DNA of 32,182 nucleotides from the NCBI GenBank assembly GCA_031283105.1, contig JAITCL010000071.1, forward strand, positions 1 to 32,182, read 5' to 3'. Under the pieces are notes generated by a model. That model saw only the letters and a list, made by a program, of their open reading frames with translations, was not told where the DNA came from and searched no databases. Of this stretch, positions 8,660 through 17,767 are shown piece by piece (the stretch's first letter is position 1; each line of letters begins with the position of its first letter). The position numbers were made by a program, and so were the translations under genes. The DNA comes from Treponema sp. (GTDB lineage: Bacteria > Spirochaetota > Spirochaetia > Treponematales > Breznakiellaceae).

Positions 8660-8694
8660 AAAATATTGATATTTTTCAAGAAACATGCTATGCT
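8660..8694 (+). promoter_or_regulatory. Promoter with overlapping palindrome, divergent region
   Basis: TTGATA (8666-8671), a 17-bp spacer and TATGCT (8689-8694) form a near-consensus sigma-70 promoter. The -35 sits in the palindrome AAAATAT-TG-ATATTTT (8660-8675), a possible operator. The predicted start point, about seven bases after the -10, is the A of the ATG at 8701, implying a leaderless message. The site lies between the divergent znu cluster and this gene, so a metal regulator could act here, but the palindrome does not look like a typical Zur or Fur box. Confidence 0.6.
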
Positions 8695-8700
8695 TTACCC

Positions 8701-8904
8701 ATGGGCAGCAAAAACTGGAATCAGGTAAGAAAAACCATTGGCAATATATTTGTTGACTTGGGTAAATTATCATTTGGAAGCCTGATATTGGGTTCTGTAT
8801 TGAGAGGTGGATTCGACCCTTTTCAAACCTTTATCTTTGGAACCATTCTCGCAATCGTTTTATTTATTGTTGGTGTACTAATTATCGCAAAAACCAAGGA
8901 GTAA
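8701..8904 (+). CDS. Small two-helix membrane protein (DUF6722-like)
   Basis: 67 residues: a short amphipathic start (MGSKNWNQVRKTIGNIFVDL), then two hydrophobic segments (about 20-38 and 42-63) separated by GGFDPFQ, and a charged tail AKTKE. The arrangement resembles small membrane proteins filed under DUF6722, which is a guess from the pattern IFVDLGKLSFGSLILG. No ribosome site precedes the ATG; instead a promoter ends six bases upstream, suggesting leaderless translation. It is followed after 3 bp by a second small membrane-protein gene with a strong ribosome site, which supports a real two-gene operon. Confidence 0.75.
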   Translation: MGSKNWNQVRKTIGNIFVDLGKLSFGSLILGSVLRGGFDPFQTFIFGTILAIVLFIVGVLIIAKTKE

Positions 8905-8907
8905 CCT

Positions 8908-9009
8908 ATGGAAATTTTAATCCTTTTTGGTGGTGTAGTTGTTCCGCTTTTTTTAATATATCTTTATGCCTCTTATAAAGAACGACAGGAAGAACGTAAC
9001 AGTATCTGA
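8908..9009 (+). CDS. 33-residue single-pass membrane peptide
   Basis: Translated by hand: MEILILFGGVVVPLFLIYLY followed by a charged tail (ASYKERQEERNSI). One N-terminal helix of about 18 residues is followed by a basic/acidic tail, typical of small single-pass peptides. AAGGAG lies 6 nt before the ATG, an ideal ribosome site, and the gene begins 3 bp after the preceding gene's stop, so the two should be cotranscribed. Function unknown; it could be a subunit or regulator of the neighbouring two-helix protein. Confidence 0.7.
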   Translation: MEILILFGGVVVPLFLIYLYASYKERQEERNSI

Positions 9010-9480
9010 AACCATACGTGTAAGCGCCATTTTTGGGGTGGTTTATTTTTTACCACCAACCAACACGAACAGCGGCAAGATATGTTCTAAAAGTTCGTGT
9101 GGTTCGTGGTAGAATTCTTTTCTCCTCCGTGTTCTCCGTGTACTCCGTGGTTGATTCCTCTTGGTGTCTTTGTGTGAATCTCTTATTTTTCTTTACATCG
9201 CATTATTTCGCGATTCATAAAATTTCTGTAATCTGCCGTATACCTCGCTCTGTCTGCGGCGCGGACGACCAGCTAAAGCTGGTCTCCTTTTACTGGTCAT
9301 GGTTAACTTGTCCGGCGCCGGAACGATTGGGATTTATTCATCTACACCCCTTGACGCGCGCTGCTCAGGCTAAAGCCCTCGCACATTTGGATGCATACTG
9401 TGGAATTCATTGGCGCTACACTGTGCTGGTTTTATTCAATGGACACTGCTTAACGCAGTGCATTATCAAGTGGGGGTGCA
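9010..9480. other. Gene-free stretch with repeats and small hairpins
   Basis: It holds a copy of the CTCCGTG repeat family (about 9110-9152) and three short hairpins with TAA-type loops: GACCAGC-TAAA-GCTGGTC (9267-9284), GGC-TAAA-GCC (9368-9377) and CACTGC-TTAAC-GCAGTG (9444-9460). An open frame of 170 codons crosses the whole region, including the repeat, and has no ribosome site; I do not regard it as a gene. The first hairpin may end the upstream small-protein operon, but no proper T-run follows. Confidence 0.55.
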
Positions 9481-10092
9481 TTACTCGGTTCTCATCGCCT
9501 GAAATCTTTCGCGTACTTTTTGCAGCAGGGCCAATTCGCGGTTAATTATTTTTTCGTAATCAAGCTCTCCGGTTCCCATGCGTAAAGACTCGTCTTCCCA
9601 AAATTGAACCTTGGGTAAATGGATAAAGTAAAAACGTTTTTCCTGCGCCTTTTTCGCCCAGTCCGCCGCGGCTTTCCAGTAGTATAACGCCGTGCGGTAA
9701 CAGGTTTCCGCCGTTTCTAAACTTTCCAGATTTTGTTCTTTCCAGGGGGCGTTGTAAAAATAGGCGCGCCGCTTGTTCCACTTGTTGCCCAAAAAAAGGT
9801 ACTGCTCAATCATTTTAAGGTTGATGTGCATATTGAACAGGTAGCGGTATTTTTCCCATTGGGTTTCATCTTCAATCAGGGCAAGGGCATAGAGGGGATT
9901 GCAAAAATCGGCCTTCATTGCTTTTTCAAGCCAGTAAATATTTTCCATAGTGTCGTCGGGGTATTGGATATAATGCAGGTGGTACAGGCGGTAGTACTGT
10001 TCCTTGTAGGTGACGTAATACGCGTTCAACGGCATAACCGCGGCAAAAAGAACAATGCCCAGCATTACCATTTTCAGTGGTTTTTTCAGCAT
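9481..10092 (-). CDS. Exported or membrane-anchored protein of unknown function, next to tmk
   Basis: 203 residues. The N-terminus MLKKPLKMVMLGIVLFAAVMPLNAYYV is a signal peptide or membrane anchor. The rest is rich in Tyr, Trp and Leu with helical, TPR-like spacing (NIYWLEKAMKADFCNPLYAL, ETAETCYRTALYYWKAAADWA), suggesting helical repeats. It may act in envelope assembly, but only its neighbours suggest so. The ribosome site is weak (GAGAAG about 10 nt upstream). It begins 16 bp after the end of tmk on the same strand, so it is probably cotranscribed with it. I cannot name the family; it may be a spirochaete-specific protein. Confidence 0.85.
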   Translation of the reverse strand: MLKKPLKMVMLGIVLFAAVMPLNAYYVTYKEQYYRLYHLHYIQYPDDTMENIYWLEKAMKADFCNPLYALALIEDETQWEKYRYLFNMHINLKMIEQYLFLGNKWNKRRAYFYNAPWKEQNLESLETAETCYRTALYYWKAAADWAKKAQEKRFYFIHLPKVQFWEDESLRMGTGELDYEKIINRELALLQKVRERFQAMRTE

Positions 10093-10108
10093 ATCCGTGA
10101 TACTTCTC

Positions 10109-10738
10109 TTATCTCAATATCGGCATTTGTGACACATAACTCCATACCTCGGCGGCGGCTTTTTCAACGCTCTGCGCCGCGTCAATAATCTCCACCCGGA
10201 CTCCGGCGTCGCGGTATTCGCCGAGCAGGGCATGGTAGTGTTTTCGGACTTTTTTCTGGAATTCCAAATGTTCATAAATTTCCAGGGAGGGGCGGCTGTG
10301 CAGGCGTTCCTGGGCGATTTGGGGGTCTATGTCAAAGAAAAGCAGCAGTTCGGGGGCGGGAAAAGCTGAATTCAGGCTGCGGGGAAGGTCTTCGCCGCAT
10401 TCTATGCCCTGATAAACCAGCGAGGACAGCACGTAACGGTCGCAAATCACCAATTCCCCGCGTTTACAGCGTTCCACTATGCCGTCTGAAGCGTATAAAT
10501 GCTCGCCGCGGTCGGCGGCAAAGAGCCGGGCAAGGGTATCCGGCTGTAAAACGGGGTTGTTTTTCAATGCGGAACGGATTATGCGGCCTATGGGGCCTTC
10601 CGCCGGCTCTGCCGTGGGGAAAAAAGGCGGGGGTTTCCGGCGGCGGGCGGCAAATTTATCCTTCAGCAGGGCAAGTTGGGTGCTGGTTCCGCTGCCGTCG
10701 CCCCCTTCAAATACGGCAAAATTGCCTAAAATTTCCAC
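10109..10738 (-). CDS. tmk: Thymidylate kinase
   Basis: Phosphorylates dTMP to dTDP for DNA synthesis. The protein shows the P-loop FEGGDGSGTSTQ, the DRYVLSSLVYQG motif with the Asp-Arg pair, FDIDPQIAQERLHSR and the Tmk-like C-terminal helix. I chose the GTG at 10738 (209 residues, starting MEILGNFAVFEGG) because family members begin about five to eight residues before the first strand. A TTG at 10759 would add seven residues but lies inside the promoter. The promoter (TTGATA, 17 bp, TATTTT) predicts a start point only about three bases before the GTG, and there is no Shine-Dalgarno. The start is therefore somewhat uncertain. It runs divergently from tamB. Confidence 0.93.
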   Translation of the reverse strand: MEILGNFAVFEGGDGSGTSTQLALLKDKFAARRRKPPPFFPTAEPAEGPIGRIIRSALKNNPVLQPDTLARLFAADRGEHLYASDGIVERCKRGELVICDRYVLSSLVYQGIECGEDLPRSLNSAFPAPELLLFFDIDPQIAQERLHSRPSLEIYEHLEFQKKVRKHYHALLGEYRDAGVRVEIIDAAQSVEKAAAEVWSYVSQMPILR

Positions 10739-10747
10739 AATTATGTC

Positions 10748-10776
10748 AAAATACCGCAAATTTTGAGAACTATCAA
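10748..10776 (-). promoter_or_regulatory. tmk promoter
   Basis: On the minus strand, TTGATA (10776-10771), 17 bp, then TATTTT (10753-10748). The expected start point is near 10741, three bases before the GTG codon used for tmk. No ribosome site is present, so the mRNA would be effectively leaderless. Confidence 0.55.
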
Positions 10777-10801
10777 GTATACCTTATCGCGTCAAATGTG
10801 T

Positions 10802-10820
10802 TATATTATAATAGGAAGGA
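10802..10820 (+). promoter_or_regulatory. tamB: -10 region and ribosome site of the tamB operon
   Basis: TATATT (10802-10807) and TATAAT (10807-10812) overlap. AGGAAGGA (10813-10820) follows, 5 nt before the ATG at 10826. No good -35 is visible for either -10. The ribosome site decides the start: the open frame begins earlier, at 10763, but the extra 21 codons overlap the divergent tmk promoter. Confidence 0.5.
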
Positions 10821-10825
10821 AGACA

Positions 10826-13800
10826 ATGCCGGAAAAAACACCTCCGTTTCGCCTATATGTCCAAATTCTCATTTTCTCCGGCCTTGTCGTCCTGGGCGTG
10901 TTGATTTTATGGCCGGTACAGCGGGCGGTACAGGGGGGGATGGTCAGTATCCGGGACGACCTTATTACCCGGCTGGAACAGCAGATAGACCGGAAAATAC
11001 GGTATACCTCAATCAGTCCTTCGATTTTTGGCGCATTTGACGTGCGGAATGTCCGTATCACGGATTATGATGGCCGTCCGGTGCTGACCATGTCCCGTTT
11101 TCGCATTGCTTACTCGTTGTGGGACTTGCTGCGGGGAAAGGTTCAGGCAATCCACACTGTGCGAATCGATTCTCCGTTTATTGATTTCAATACGGTTCGT
11201 GACCAAGAACTGATTGATCTCTTTAAAAATTTTAAAACCGGCGGAGATAATTCCCGGCAGGATTTTGCCGCGCTGTTTCCCGAAAAACTTATGGTGCAGA
11301 TACGCAACGGCAAATGTCTGGTTCGTAAAAACGGGGATCAGTTTGATCTTGACTCGCTGAATCTGGATGTCGAGATTGACGGCGACCGCGTGGTCTTTGG
11401 CGGCAAATGGAGATTTGGCGTTACCATAGACCGGCTGATCGGTGAGCCGGTGAACCTGTACGCGGCGGTAAGGGCAAACGGTTCTTTCAAAACGGACATG
11501 ACGGAAGGCGAGGCTATGTGCAGTATCCCCGCCATTACCGGAGACGCGGCGAGCGCAAGCCCCATTGCCTTTGGCCTTGTTCTGGAGAATCGCGTAATCC
11601 GCGCGGGAAAAATGCCTGACCAGCTTCCCTGTGATTTTTCCCTTGAATACGGGCTTAATGACAAAACGATAGACGCGCAGTTTGATTGCGCCAATTTCAC
11701 GCTGGGTGAATTTGTTTCTTTTTCCGGAGGGCTTGAGGATGTCCGCCAACTGCTGGACATCGCATCTTCCGGTACGGCTTCGTTTGAACGCAGGCATGAC
11801 GGCAGTCTTGATTACGCGGTGGATTTGTCCGGCGCGGCGCTTGCCAATGCTTCCCGTCATTCCCCGGCTGCGGGAGGGTCATTTGAGATAAACGCCGCGG
11901 GCGACGAACAGCGCGTCATTATTAACACCCTCCGCTTTTCGGCGCTTGAAACGGAAGGCGCGGACGATTTCTTCTGCGGCGAGATAAGTTTTAGCGGCGG
12001 CGCCGGCCTGGAACCCTTTGCCCCCGACGGCAGCATCTCTCTGGTTAATTTCGGACTCTCCGGCAGGGAAAAACTCAATGCGAATATCGCCGTAACTACC
12101 CATGACGGTGAAATCAAAGTATGGTGCGAGACGCTGAATCTGGGGCAGGTTAAACTGAGCAGTTTCAGTGCGCTGCTGCGGCCTGAGGGAAATAATCTGG
12201 GCTTTACCGTTTCCGTCCTGCGCCTTGATGACGTTGAACTTTTTGACAACGGGCGCAGGGGATCATTGGCGCTAAAAGGCTCTCTGGATTCGCAGCCGCG
12301 GAACATGGAATTCAATTTGAAACTGGATTCTTTTTCAGCGGGCGATCTTGCCGGTATGGCGCTGCCTTTTATACAAGACGCGTCTCTTCCGGCCCCCCTC
12401 AAAGGACTCATGGACGACACCCTCATTACCACCGAAATCCATCTCAATACGGATTTTGTCCATTGGTCGTACAACGCCCCCCGCTTTGCCTTTAACGGCG
12501 GAGCGGGCAAAGGTTTCCAGGGATATATTTCCCTGGCGGGCACCGAGCGCCGTTTTGAACTGAACGAGAGCCGTTTTGTCCGGGGGGAAGAAACCCTGCT
12601 CGTATCGGGAAACGCGGATTTTACCGGGGGAAAAAATACCAATTTTGTAATAAATGCCCGTTACCGGGATATCGAATACTCTTTTGAAGGGGCGGCGCTG
12701 AACGGAAAGTCGGTGAATATTCAGGGTTCCCACGGCTTTAACGTGAGTCTTGCCGCGTCCGGCAGTAAGGGCTACACCGGCTCCCTGCGCGCCGAGAGGC
12801 TTCCGGTGCCTTTCCTGGGGAATCCGGCCTTTTTCTCCTGCGCGGCGCGTCTCCGTTATGATAACGCCGCTTCCTGGTCGGTTAATCTGGAACAGTTTGA
12901 ATTGACCGATATTGCCAGTCCGGCGGGGCCGGCGCAGGTACGGATTGCCGGCAATGCGGATCAAAAAGGGGCGCATTTTCCCCTGCTGTATTACCGGGAC
13001 ACCCTGGGCCCCCTCAACGGCAAGGCGGACATTTCATGGCCGGCGGATTATGCCACTTTTACCGGTACGCTGGAAATGGGAGAGGGCGCGGAGCGTTACC
13101 GCGCGGAAGCGTCTTTTGCCGACCGCCATTTTAACCTTGCCTTTACCGTGTCATCCGTACAGCTTGACCGCGCGTTTGTCAAAGTAAAAGCGCGGGCTGA
13201 CGGGGATATTTACCTGTCATGGGATTCCATTAATTCCTTCCGTACTGAATTTAATCTGTACGCGGTCAAAGGCAAATTATTTGGCCAGGAATTCGGGGCG
13301 CGGGCTTACGCCGTGCTGGACAACGGGGAATTAACCGTCAACGGCCTGAACTTCAGCTTTGCCGATATTGAGGGGACAATACCCCGTTTCATAATGAGCG
13401 GCGTAAAAGGGGCGGCCGAGGCCGAACTGGAAATAATTGGCCTTGCCGGAAACAAACTGATAGAAGGCGGCTTGTCGTTTACCGCCGGTTTCAGTCCCCT
13501 GCGCTCATGGTTTGAAATTGGCCGTATAGCGGATTCGTTTGCCGGAAATATCCATGTTAAAAAATTAAGTTACGGCAACGCAAGACAAGCGCAGGCATTT
13601 GATATAACCTTCTCCCGTTCGGAGGGTATCTTTACGGTGGCCGGCGGCCCCCGCAATATGATCCGCTTCCGAATGGACGACGAGGGCAGTTTTTACGCGG
13701 GTCTTTCCAGCCCCTTTCCCGTGCGCGGGACAATCATTGGCAGCATTAAACAAAAATACATTGATGCCCGCTGCGGCGACTTGTACGTCGATATGGGGGA

Positions 13801-15199
13801 ATTGTTTAATATCCTGCCGGAAAACAGTGATTTTTTCATGACCGGCGGTTATGTCAACGCGTCGCTGGATATTAGGGGTTCAATTACCGACCCCGAATTT
13901 TTTGGCTCCGCGCGGGCTACCAGTGTACGGGCAAGGATACCAACCTACATAACCCAGGAAGTGCGCCCCATTCCCTTTACCATAACCATTGAGGGAAATG
14001 AAATGAATTTCGGCCCGGTTCCTGTCGTCGCGGGAAAAGGGGCGGGAACGGTCAAGGGCTGGTTTCGCATTGACCGCTGGATACCGGATACGTTCAGCAT
14101 AGACGCCACTGTCCCCCGCGAGACCCCCATTCCCTACGGCTTTGACATGAACGGTTTTGTAGCCCGCGGCGAGGCTGCCGGCGATCTCAATTTTTCCATG
14201 GAAAATTTACGCTTTGATATTTCCGGCGATCTGTATGCCAACAATACCGAGATGGGCATTAATTATGATGAAATGGTCAACCAGCGGGGAAAAAATCCCT
14301 TTTCCGGCGGGAAAACCCCCTGTGTCGTTGATTTGACGGTCAGTACCGGTCCGGTAGTGGAATTTATTTATCCTAATTCAAGACTGCCTATCATCAAGGC
14401 GAATCCGGATATGGGAACCAAAATCCATGTTACCGTTGATTCTCTGGCGCGGCAGTTTTCCCTGGTAAGCGATATAAAAATCCGCAGAGGGGAGATTTTT
14501 TACCTTGAACGGAGTTTTTATATCCGCTCGGGCCTCCTGGTCTTTCGGGAAAGTGAGTCGCGTTTTTCCCCCCGCCTGACAACCCGCGCCGAGATACGCG
14601 ACCATACCGACAGCGGGCCGGTAACCATTGCCATGATTGTTGACAACGCTCCCCTGCTTTCCTTTACCGCCCGCTTTGAATCATCTCCCCCGCTTTCCCA
14701 AATGGAAATACTCGCCCTGTTGGGGCAAAATGTTCCCGGCGCCCAGCAGGACGAGAATTCCGCCGCCGTCCAGCGGGCTTTTTTCAACTCAGGGTCGGAA
14801 ATTGCGACCAATTTCATTGTGGGGCGGCAGATGGGGCAGCTTGAGCGGCAGATACGCAACTTTACGCGGCTTGATATGTTCAGCGTGAGAACCCAGGTTG
14901 TCCAGAATGCCCTTTACCGGGCGTTCCAGCCCCCGGTTGACAGAACAAGCGGGGTAGGTAACTATTTTGATAATACAACTGTTTTTGGTGGTAAGTACAT
15001 TGGACAGGATATGTTTGTCCAGGGTATGCTTTCTATGCGCTACGATGAGAATAAAGATACCTTCGTTTTAGCGCCTGATATTGGGATTGAAATGCAAAAT
15101 CCCCTGTTCGGCATACGCTGGGATTTTACCCCGACACATCCGGAAAACTGGTATGTTAATGATACTTCCATAACCCTTACCTGGTCCAGATCATTTTAG
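10826..15199 (+). CDS. tamB: TamB/DUF490 family translocation and assembly protein
   Basis: Large periplasm-spanning protein anchored in the inner membrane. TamB-family proteins are thought to carry lipid or help insert outer-membrane proteins, working with a BamA-family partner. The 1457 residues begin with one membrane helix (about residues 11-31, VQILIFSGLVVLGVLILW). Over a thousand residues of alternating beta-type sequence follow, and then the conserved C-terminal domain. There, IRRGEIFYLERSFYIRSG, SRFSPRLTTRAEI and SSPPLSQMEILALLGQN are diagnostic. The start at 10826 is set by AGGAAGGA. bamA follows 8 bp after the stop, and skp follows that; I recall the same order in T. pallidum (TP0325-0327). 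No frameshift or deletion is seen. Confidence 0.94.
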   Translation: MPEKTPPFRLYVQILIFSGLVVLGVLILWPVQRAVQGGMVSIRDDLITRLEQQIDRKIRYTSISPSIFGAFDVRNVRITDYDGRPVLTMSRFRIAYSLWDLLRGKVQAIHTVRIDSPFIDFNTVRDQELIDLFKNFKTGGDNSRQDFAALFPEKLMVQIRNGKCLVRKNGDQFDLDSLNLDVEIDGDRVVFGGKWRFGVTIDRLIGEPVNLYAAVRANGSFKTDMTEGEAMCSIPAITGDAASASPIAFGLVLENRVIRAGKMPDQLPCDFSLEYGLNDKTIDAQFDCANFTLGEFVSFSGGLEDVRQLLDIASSGTASFERRHDGSLDYAVDLSGAALANASRHSPAAGGSFEINAAGDEQRVIINTLRFSALETEGADDFFCGEISFSGGAGLEPFAPDGSISLVNFGLSGREKLNANIAVTTHDGEIKVWCETLNLGQVKLSSFSALLRPEGNNLGFTVSVLRLDDVELFDNGRRGSLALKGSLDSQPRNMEFNLKLDSFSAGDLAGMALPFIQDASLPAPLKGLMDDTLITTEIHLNTDFVHWSYNAPRFAFNGGAGKGFQGYISLAGTERRFELNESRFVRGEETLLVSGNADFTGGKNTNFVINARYRDIEYSFEGAALNGKSVNIQGSHGFNVSLAASGSKGYTGSLRAERLPVPFLGNPAFFSCAARLRYDNAASWSVNLEQFELTDIASPAGPAQVRIAGNADQKGAHFPLLYYRDTLGPLNGKADISWPADYATFTGTLEMGEGAERYRAEASFADRHFNLAFTVSSVQLDRAFVKVKARADGDIYLSWDSINSFRTEFNLYAVKGKLFGQEFGARAYAVLDNGELTVNGLNFSFADIEGTIPRFIMSGVKGAAEAELEIIGLAGNKLIEGGLSFTAGFSPLRSWFEIGRIADSFAGNIHVKKLSYGNARQAQAFDITFSRSEGIFTVAGGPRNMIRFRMDDEGSFYAGLSSPFPVRGTIIGSIKQKYIDARCGDLYVDMGELFNILPENSDFFMTGGYVNASLDIRGSITDPEFFGSARATSVRARIPTYITQEVRPIPFTITIEGNEMNFGPVPVVAGKGAGTVKGWFRIDRWIPDTFSIDATVPRETPIPYGFDMNGFVARGEAAGDLNFSMENLRFDISGDLYANNTEMGINYDEMVNQRGKNPFSGGKTPCVVDLTVSTGPVVEFIYPNSRLPIIKANPDMGTKIHVTVDSLARQFSLVSDIKIRRGEIFYLERSFYIRSGLLVFRESESRFSPRLTTRAEIRDHTDSGPVTIAMIVDNAPLLSFTARFESSPPLSQMEILALLGQNVPGAQQDENSAAVQRAFFNSGSEIATNFIVGRQMGQLERQIRNFTRLDMFSVRTQVVQNALYRAFQPPVDRTSGVGNYFDNTTVFGGKYIGQDMFVQGMLSMRYDENKDTFVLAPDIGIEMQNPLFGIRWDFTPTHPENWYVNDTSITLTWSRSF

Positions 15200-15207
15200 G
15201 AGTTTTG

Positions 15208-17748
15208 ATGCGCGCGCAATTTCGCTTGGTGAAGACAGCATTTTTGACATTGGTGTTACTGTGTGTTTCTGTGCCGGGCTTTACCCAGCAATGGTATGAG
15301 GGGAAACCGATAAAGGATATAGTTTTTACCGGTCTGCGCCATGTAAAAGCTGCCGAACTGGAAGGGTTGATGGAACCCTATAAAGACCTCCTCTTTGAAG
15401 ATTCGCTGTTCTTTGAGATACAGGGCAAACTCTATGCCCTTGAATACTTTGACCTTATCAACACCAGCATAGTACCTGCGGATTTTACCCGTAATGAAAT
15501 TATTATCCGTTTTGCCGTTACCGAACGTCCCACCGTCGGCAGGATCAACTTTGTCGGGAATTCCGGCGTACGCAGAAACGAACTGCTTGATACCGTTTCC
15601 ATCAAGGTAAACGACGTGGTGAATCAGGCAAAAATACACGTTGCCGAACAGGCTATCATCAACAAATACCTGGAGAAGGGGTATCCTGACATAAAAGTCA
15701 GATCGACAACCCAAACCGGACGCGATTCTTCAATCACCCTCACTTTTAACATTACCGAAGGCGAGAAAATCTCCATCGAAGAATTCCGCTTTGAGGGCAA
15801 TACGCTTTTCTCAACCAGGACATTAAGGGGCCAGCTCTCCCTGAAAGCCAAAACTTTGGTTAATTCCGGCGCTTTTCAGGAATCAAAACTCATTGCCGAC
15901 CGCGCCGCCATTGTTCAGTATTATCATGACCGCGGATACATTGACGCCGACGTTATTGATATAACCAGAGAAGTAAACAAAGACGCGAAAGGAAATAACA
16001 AACTCACCCTGACATTCAAAATTTACGAGGGGAGGATATACACCTTTGGCGGCATTACTTTTGAAGGAAACCTGATATTTTCCAACGAACAGTTATCCGC
16101 CCTGATAAGATCCAAAACAGGTGAAACAATCAATGCCAGCAGGGTAGAAACGGATCTTCAGAGGATTGCGGATCTGTATTATGAAAACGGTTATATTTTC
16201 AATACCATAGGCAGGGAAGAACGAAAAGACCCCGCCGCCGGAATGGTTTCCTATCATATTCCCGTCGTAGAACGGGGCAGAGCGCATATCGAAAATGTTA
16301 TTATCAGGGGAAATGTTAAAACAAGAACCAGCGTCATACTCAGGGAAATACCCCTGGAGCCGGGCGACGTATTTTCCAAGACCAAGGTAATGGAGGCGTG
16401 GCGCAACCTGATGAACCTCCAGTATTTTACCAATGTAGTCCCGGAAACGCCGCCGGGCGGCGCCGACGGCCTTATGGATTTGGTATTTGTCGTTGAAGAG
16501 CAGCCCACGACGGATTTACAGTTCGGCCTTACCTTTTCCGGCAGCGCCGACCCGGAAGCATTCCCCATTTCCGGCCTGATTAAATGGAACGACCGCAACC
16601 TGCGCGGTACGGGCAACCAGCTTGGGGCGGAAGTCAACGGTACCTTTGATTCGGTCAGTTTTTCCACGAACTACAACCAGCGCTGGTTATTTGGCACGCC
16701 CCTTTCCGGCGGGTTTGATTTTACCGTTCAGTGGAACGAGCGTTTGGCGGCAATGGACAACAGCCCTCCCTTTTTCTATGGCAATGAGACCTACGCTTTC
16801 CCCGATGGTTTTGCTTCATACGATGAATATGCTTACGCCAGCAAACTGCCCCCGCAGGAATTTCTCATGAAGTACCGGCAGTGGTACCTTTCCATCGGAT
16901 TTTCCACCGGTTATCGCTGGTCAACCCCGTTAGGCAATCTGTTCCTGGGAGGGGGCGTTAGAACCGGTTATGTCCTGAATACCTACGATGGTAATATCTA
17001 CCGCCCCTTTGATCCCGCGCTCAGGGAGGGGAATAATATGTGGAGGCCCAAAAATTCGCTGTGGACTACCATTTCCCTTGATCAGCGGGATTTGTATTAT
17101 GATCCCTCAAGGGGATATTACCTGTACGAACGTTTTGGCATCTACGGTCTGTTAGGAGAAATTGAGCGGGAACATTACCTGCGCAACGATGTCAAAGCGG
17201 AGCAGTATTTTACCCTGCTGAATCTTCCGGTAACGGAGAAATGGAACTTCAGGGTTATTTTGGCCTTCCATTCGGGAATCTCGTTTATTTTCAAACAGCC
17301 GGGCAGGGATACGGACAGTTTTACGCCGATCATGGAAGAAAGCAACAAACTGGCTGTTGACGGAATGTTTATCGGCAGGGGCTGGAGCAGCGAATACCGC
17401 GTCAAGGGGCTTACCTTGTGGGAAAACTGGATGGAGTTGAGGTTACCCCTCGTGCAGAACCTGCTGGCCTGGGACTTTTTCTTTGATGCCGCCGGCGTGG
17501 AAACGGTACAGGGTTACTATTACGGGATAAACAACGAAAGAAAACGCAACTTTACCATGGAGAATATGCGTTTCAGTTTTGGCGGCGGCCTGCGTTTTAC
17601 CCTGCCCCAGTTCCCCTTCCGCTTCAGTCTGGCAAAACGGTTCAGGGTGATAGACGGGGAAGTTATCCTGGAGCCGGGCTCCATGTTCCGCAGCGCTAAT
17701 CCCAAGTCCGGCGTCGATCCGGTTATTTCATTTGCCATTGCGTATTAA
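15208..17748 (+). CDS. bamA: Outer-membrane protein assembly factor BamA
   Basis: Central subunit of the machine that folds beta-barrel proteins into the outer membrane. The 846 residues comprise a signal peptide (TAFLTLVLLCVSVPGFTQ, cleavage near residue 25) and five POTRA-like repeats of about 75-80 residues up to about residue 410. Repeat landmarks are IKDIVFTGLRHV, VGRINFVGNSGVRRNEL, IEEFRFEGNTLFSTRTL, FGGITFEGNLIF and IENVIIRGNVKTRTSVI. A C-terminal barrel follows, ending FAIAY with the terminal aromatic residue of outer-membrane barrels. The barrel has the Omp85 motif IGRGWSSEYRVKG (VRGF-like). ATG 15208 has TTTAGGAG 5 nt upstream; the TTG one codon earlier is not needed. Confidence 0.96.
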   Translation: MRAQFRLVKTAFLTLVLLCVSVPGFTQQWYEGKPIKDIVFTGLRHVKAAELEGLMEPYKDLLFEDSLFFEIQGKLYALEYFDLINTSIVPADFTRNEIIIRFAVTERPTVGRINFVGNSGVRRNELLDTVSIKVNDVVNQAKIHVAEQAIINKYLEKGYPDIKVRSTTQTGRDSSITLTFNITEGEKISIEEFRFEGNTLFSTRTLRGQLSLKAKTLVNSGAFQESKLIADRAAIVQYYHDRGYIDADVIDITREVNKDAKGNNKLTLTFKIYEGRIYTFGGITFEGNLIFSNEQLSALIRSKTGETINASRVETDLQRIADLYYENGYIFNTIGREERKDPAAGMVSYHIPVVERGRAHIENVIIRGNVKTRTSVILREIPLEPGDVFSKTKVMEAWRNLMNLQYFTNVVPETPPGGADGLMDLVFVVEEQPTTDLQFGLTFSGSADPEAFPISGLIKWNDRNLRGTGNQLGAEVNGTFDSVSFSTNYNQRWLFGTPLSGGFDFTVQWNERLAAMDNSPPFFYGNETYAFPDGFASYDEYAYASKLPPQEFLMKYRQWYLSIGFSTGYRWSTPLGNLFLGGGVRTGYVLNTYDGNIYRPFDPALREGNNMWRPKNSLWTTISLDQRDLYYDPSRGYYLYERFGIYGLLGEIEREHYLRNDVKAEQYFTLLNLPVTEKWNFRVILAFHSGISFIFKQPGRDTDSFTPIMEESNKLAVDGMFIGRGWSSEYRVKGLTLWENWMELRLPLVQNLLAWDFFFDAAGVETVQGYYYGINNERKRNFTMENMRFSFGGGLRFTLPQFPFRFSLAKRFRVIDGEVILEPGSMFRSANPKSGVDPVISFAIAY

Positions 17749-17767
17749 CGTAAAAGAGGAGTGAAAA

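Noticed and set aside
9033-9545. 170-codon plus-strand frame
   Set aside because: It crosses a dispersed repeat, lacks a ribosome site and runs antisense into the real gene ending at 9481.
10801-14888. Many open frames antisense to tamB (up to 283 codons)
   Set aside because: They are shadows of a GC-rich coding frame; none has a ribosome site and tamB is complete on the plus strand.
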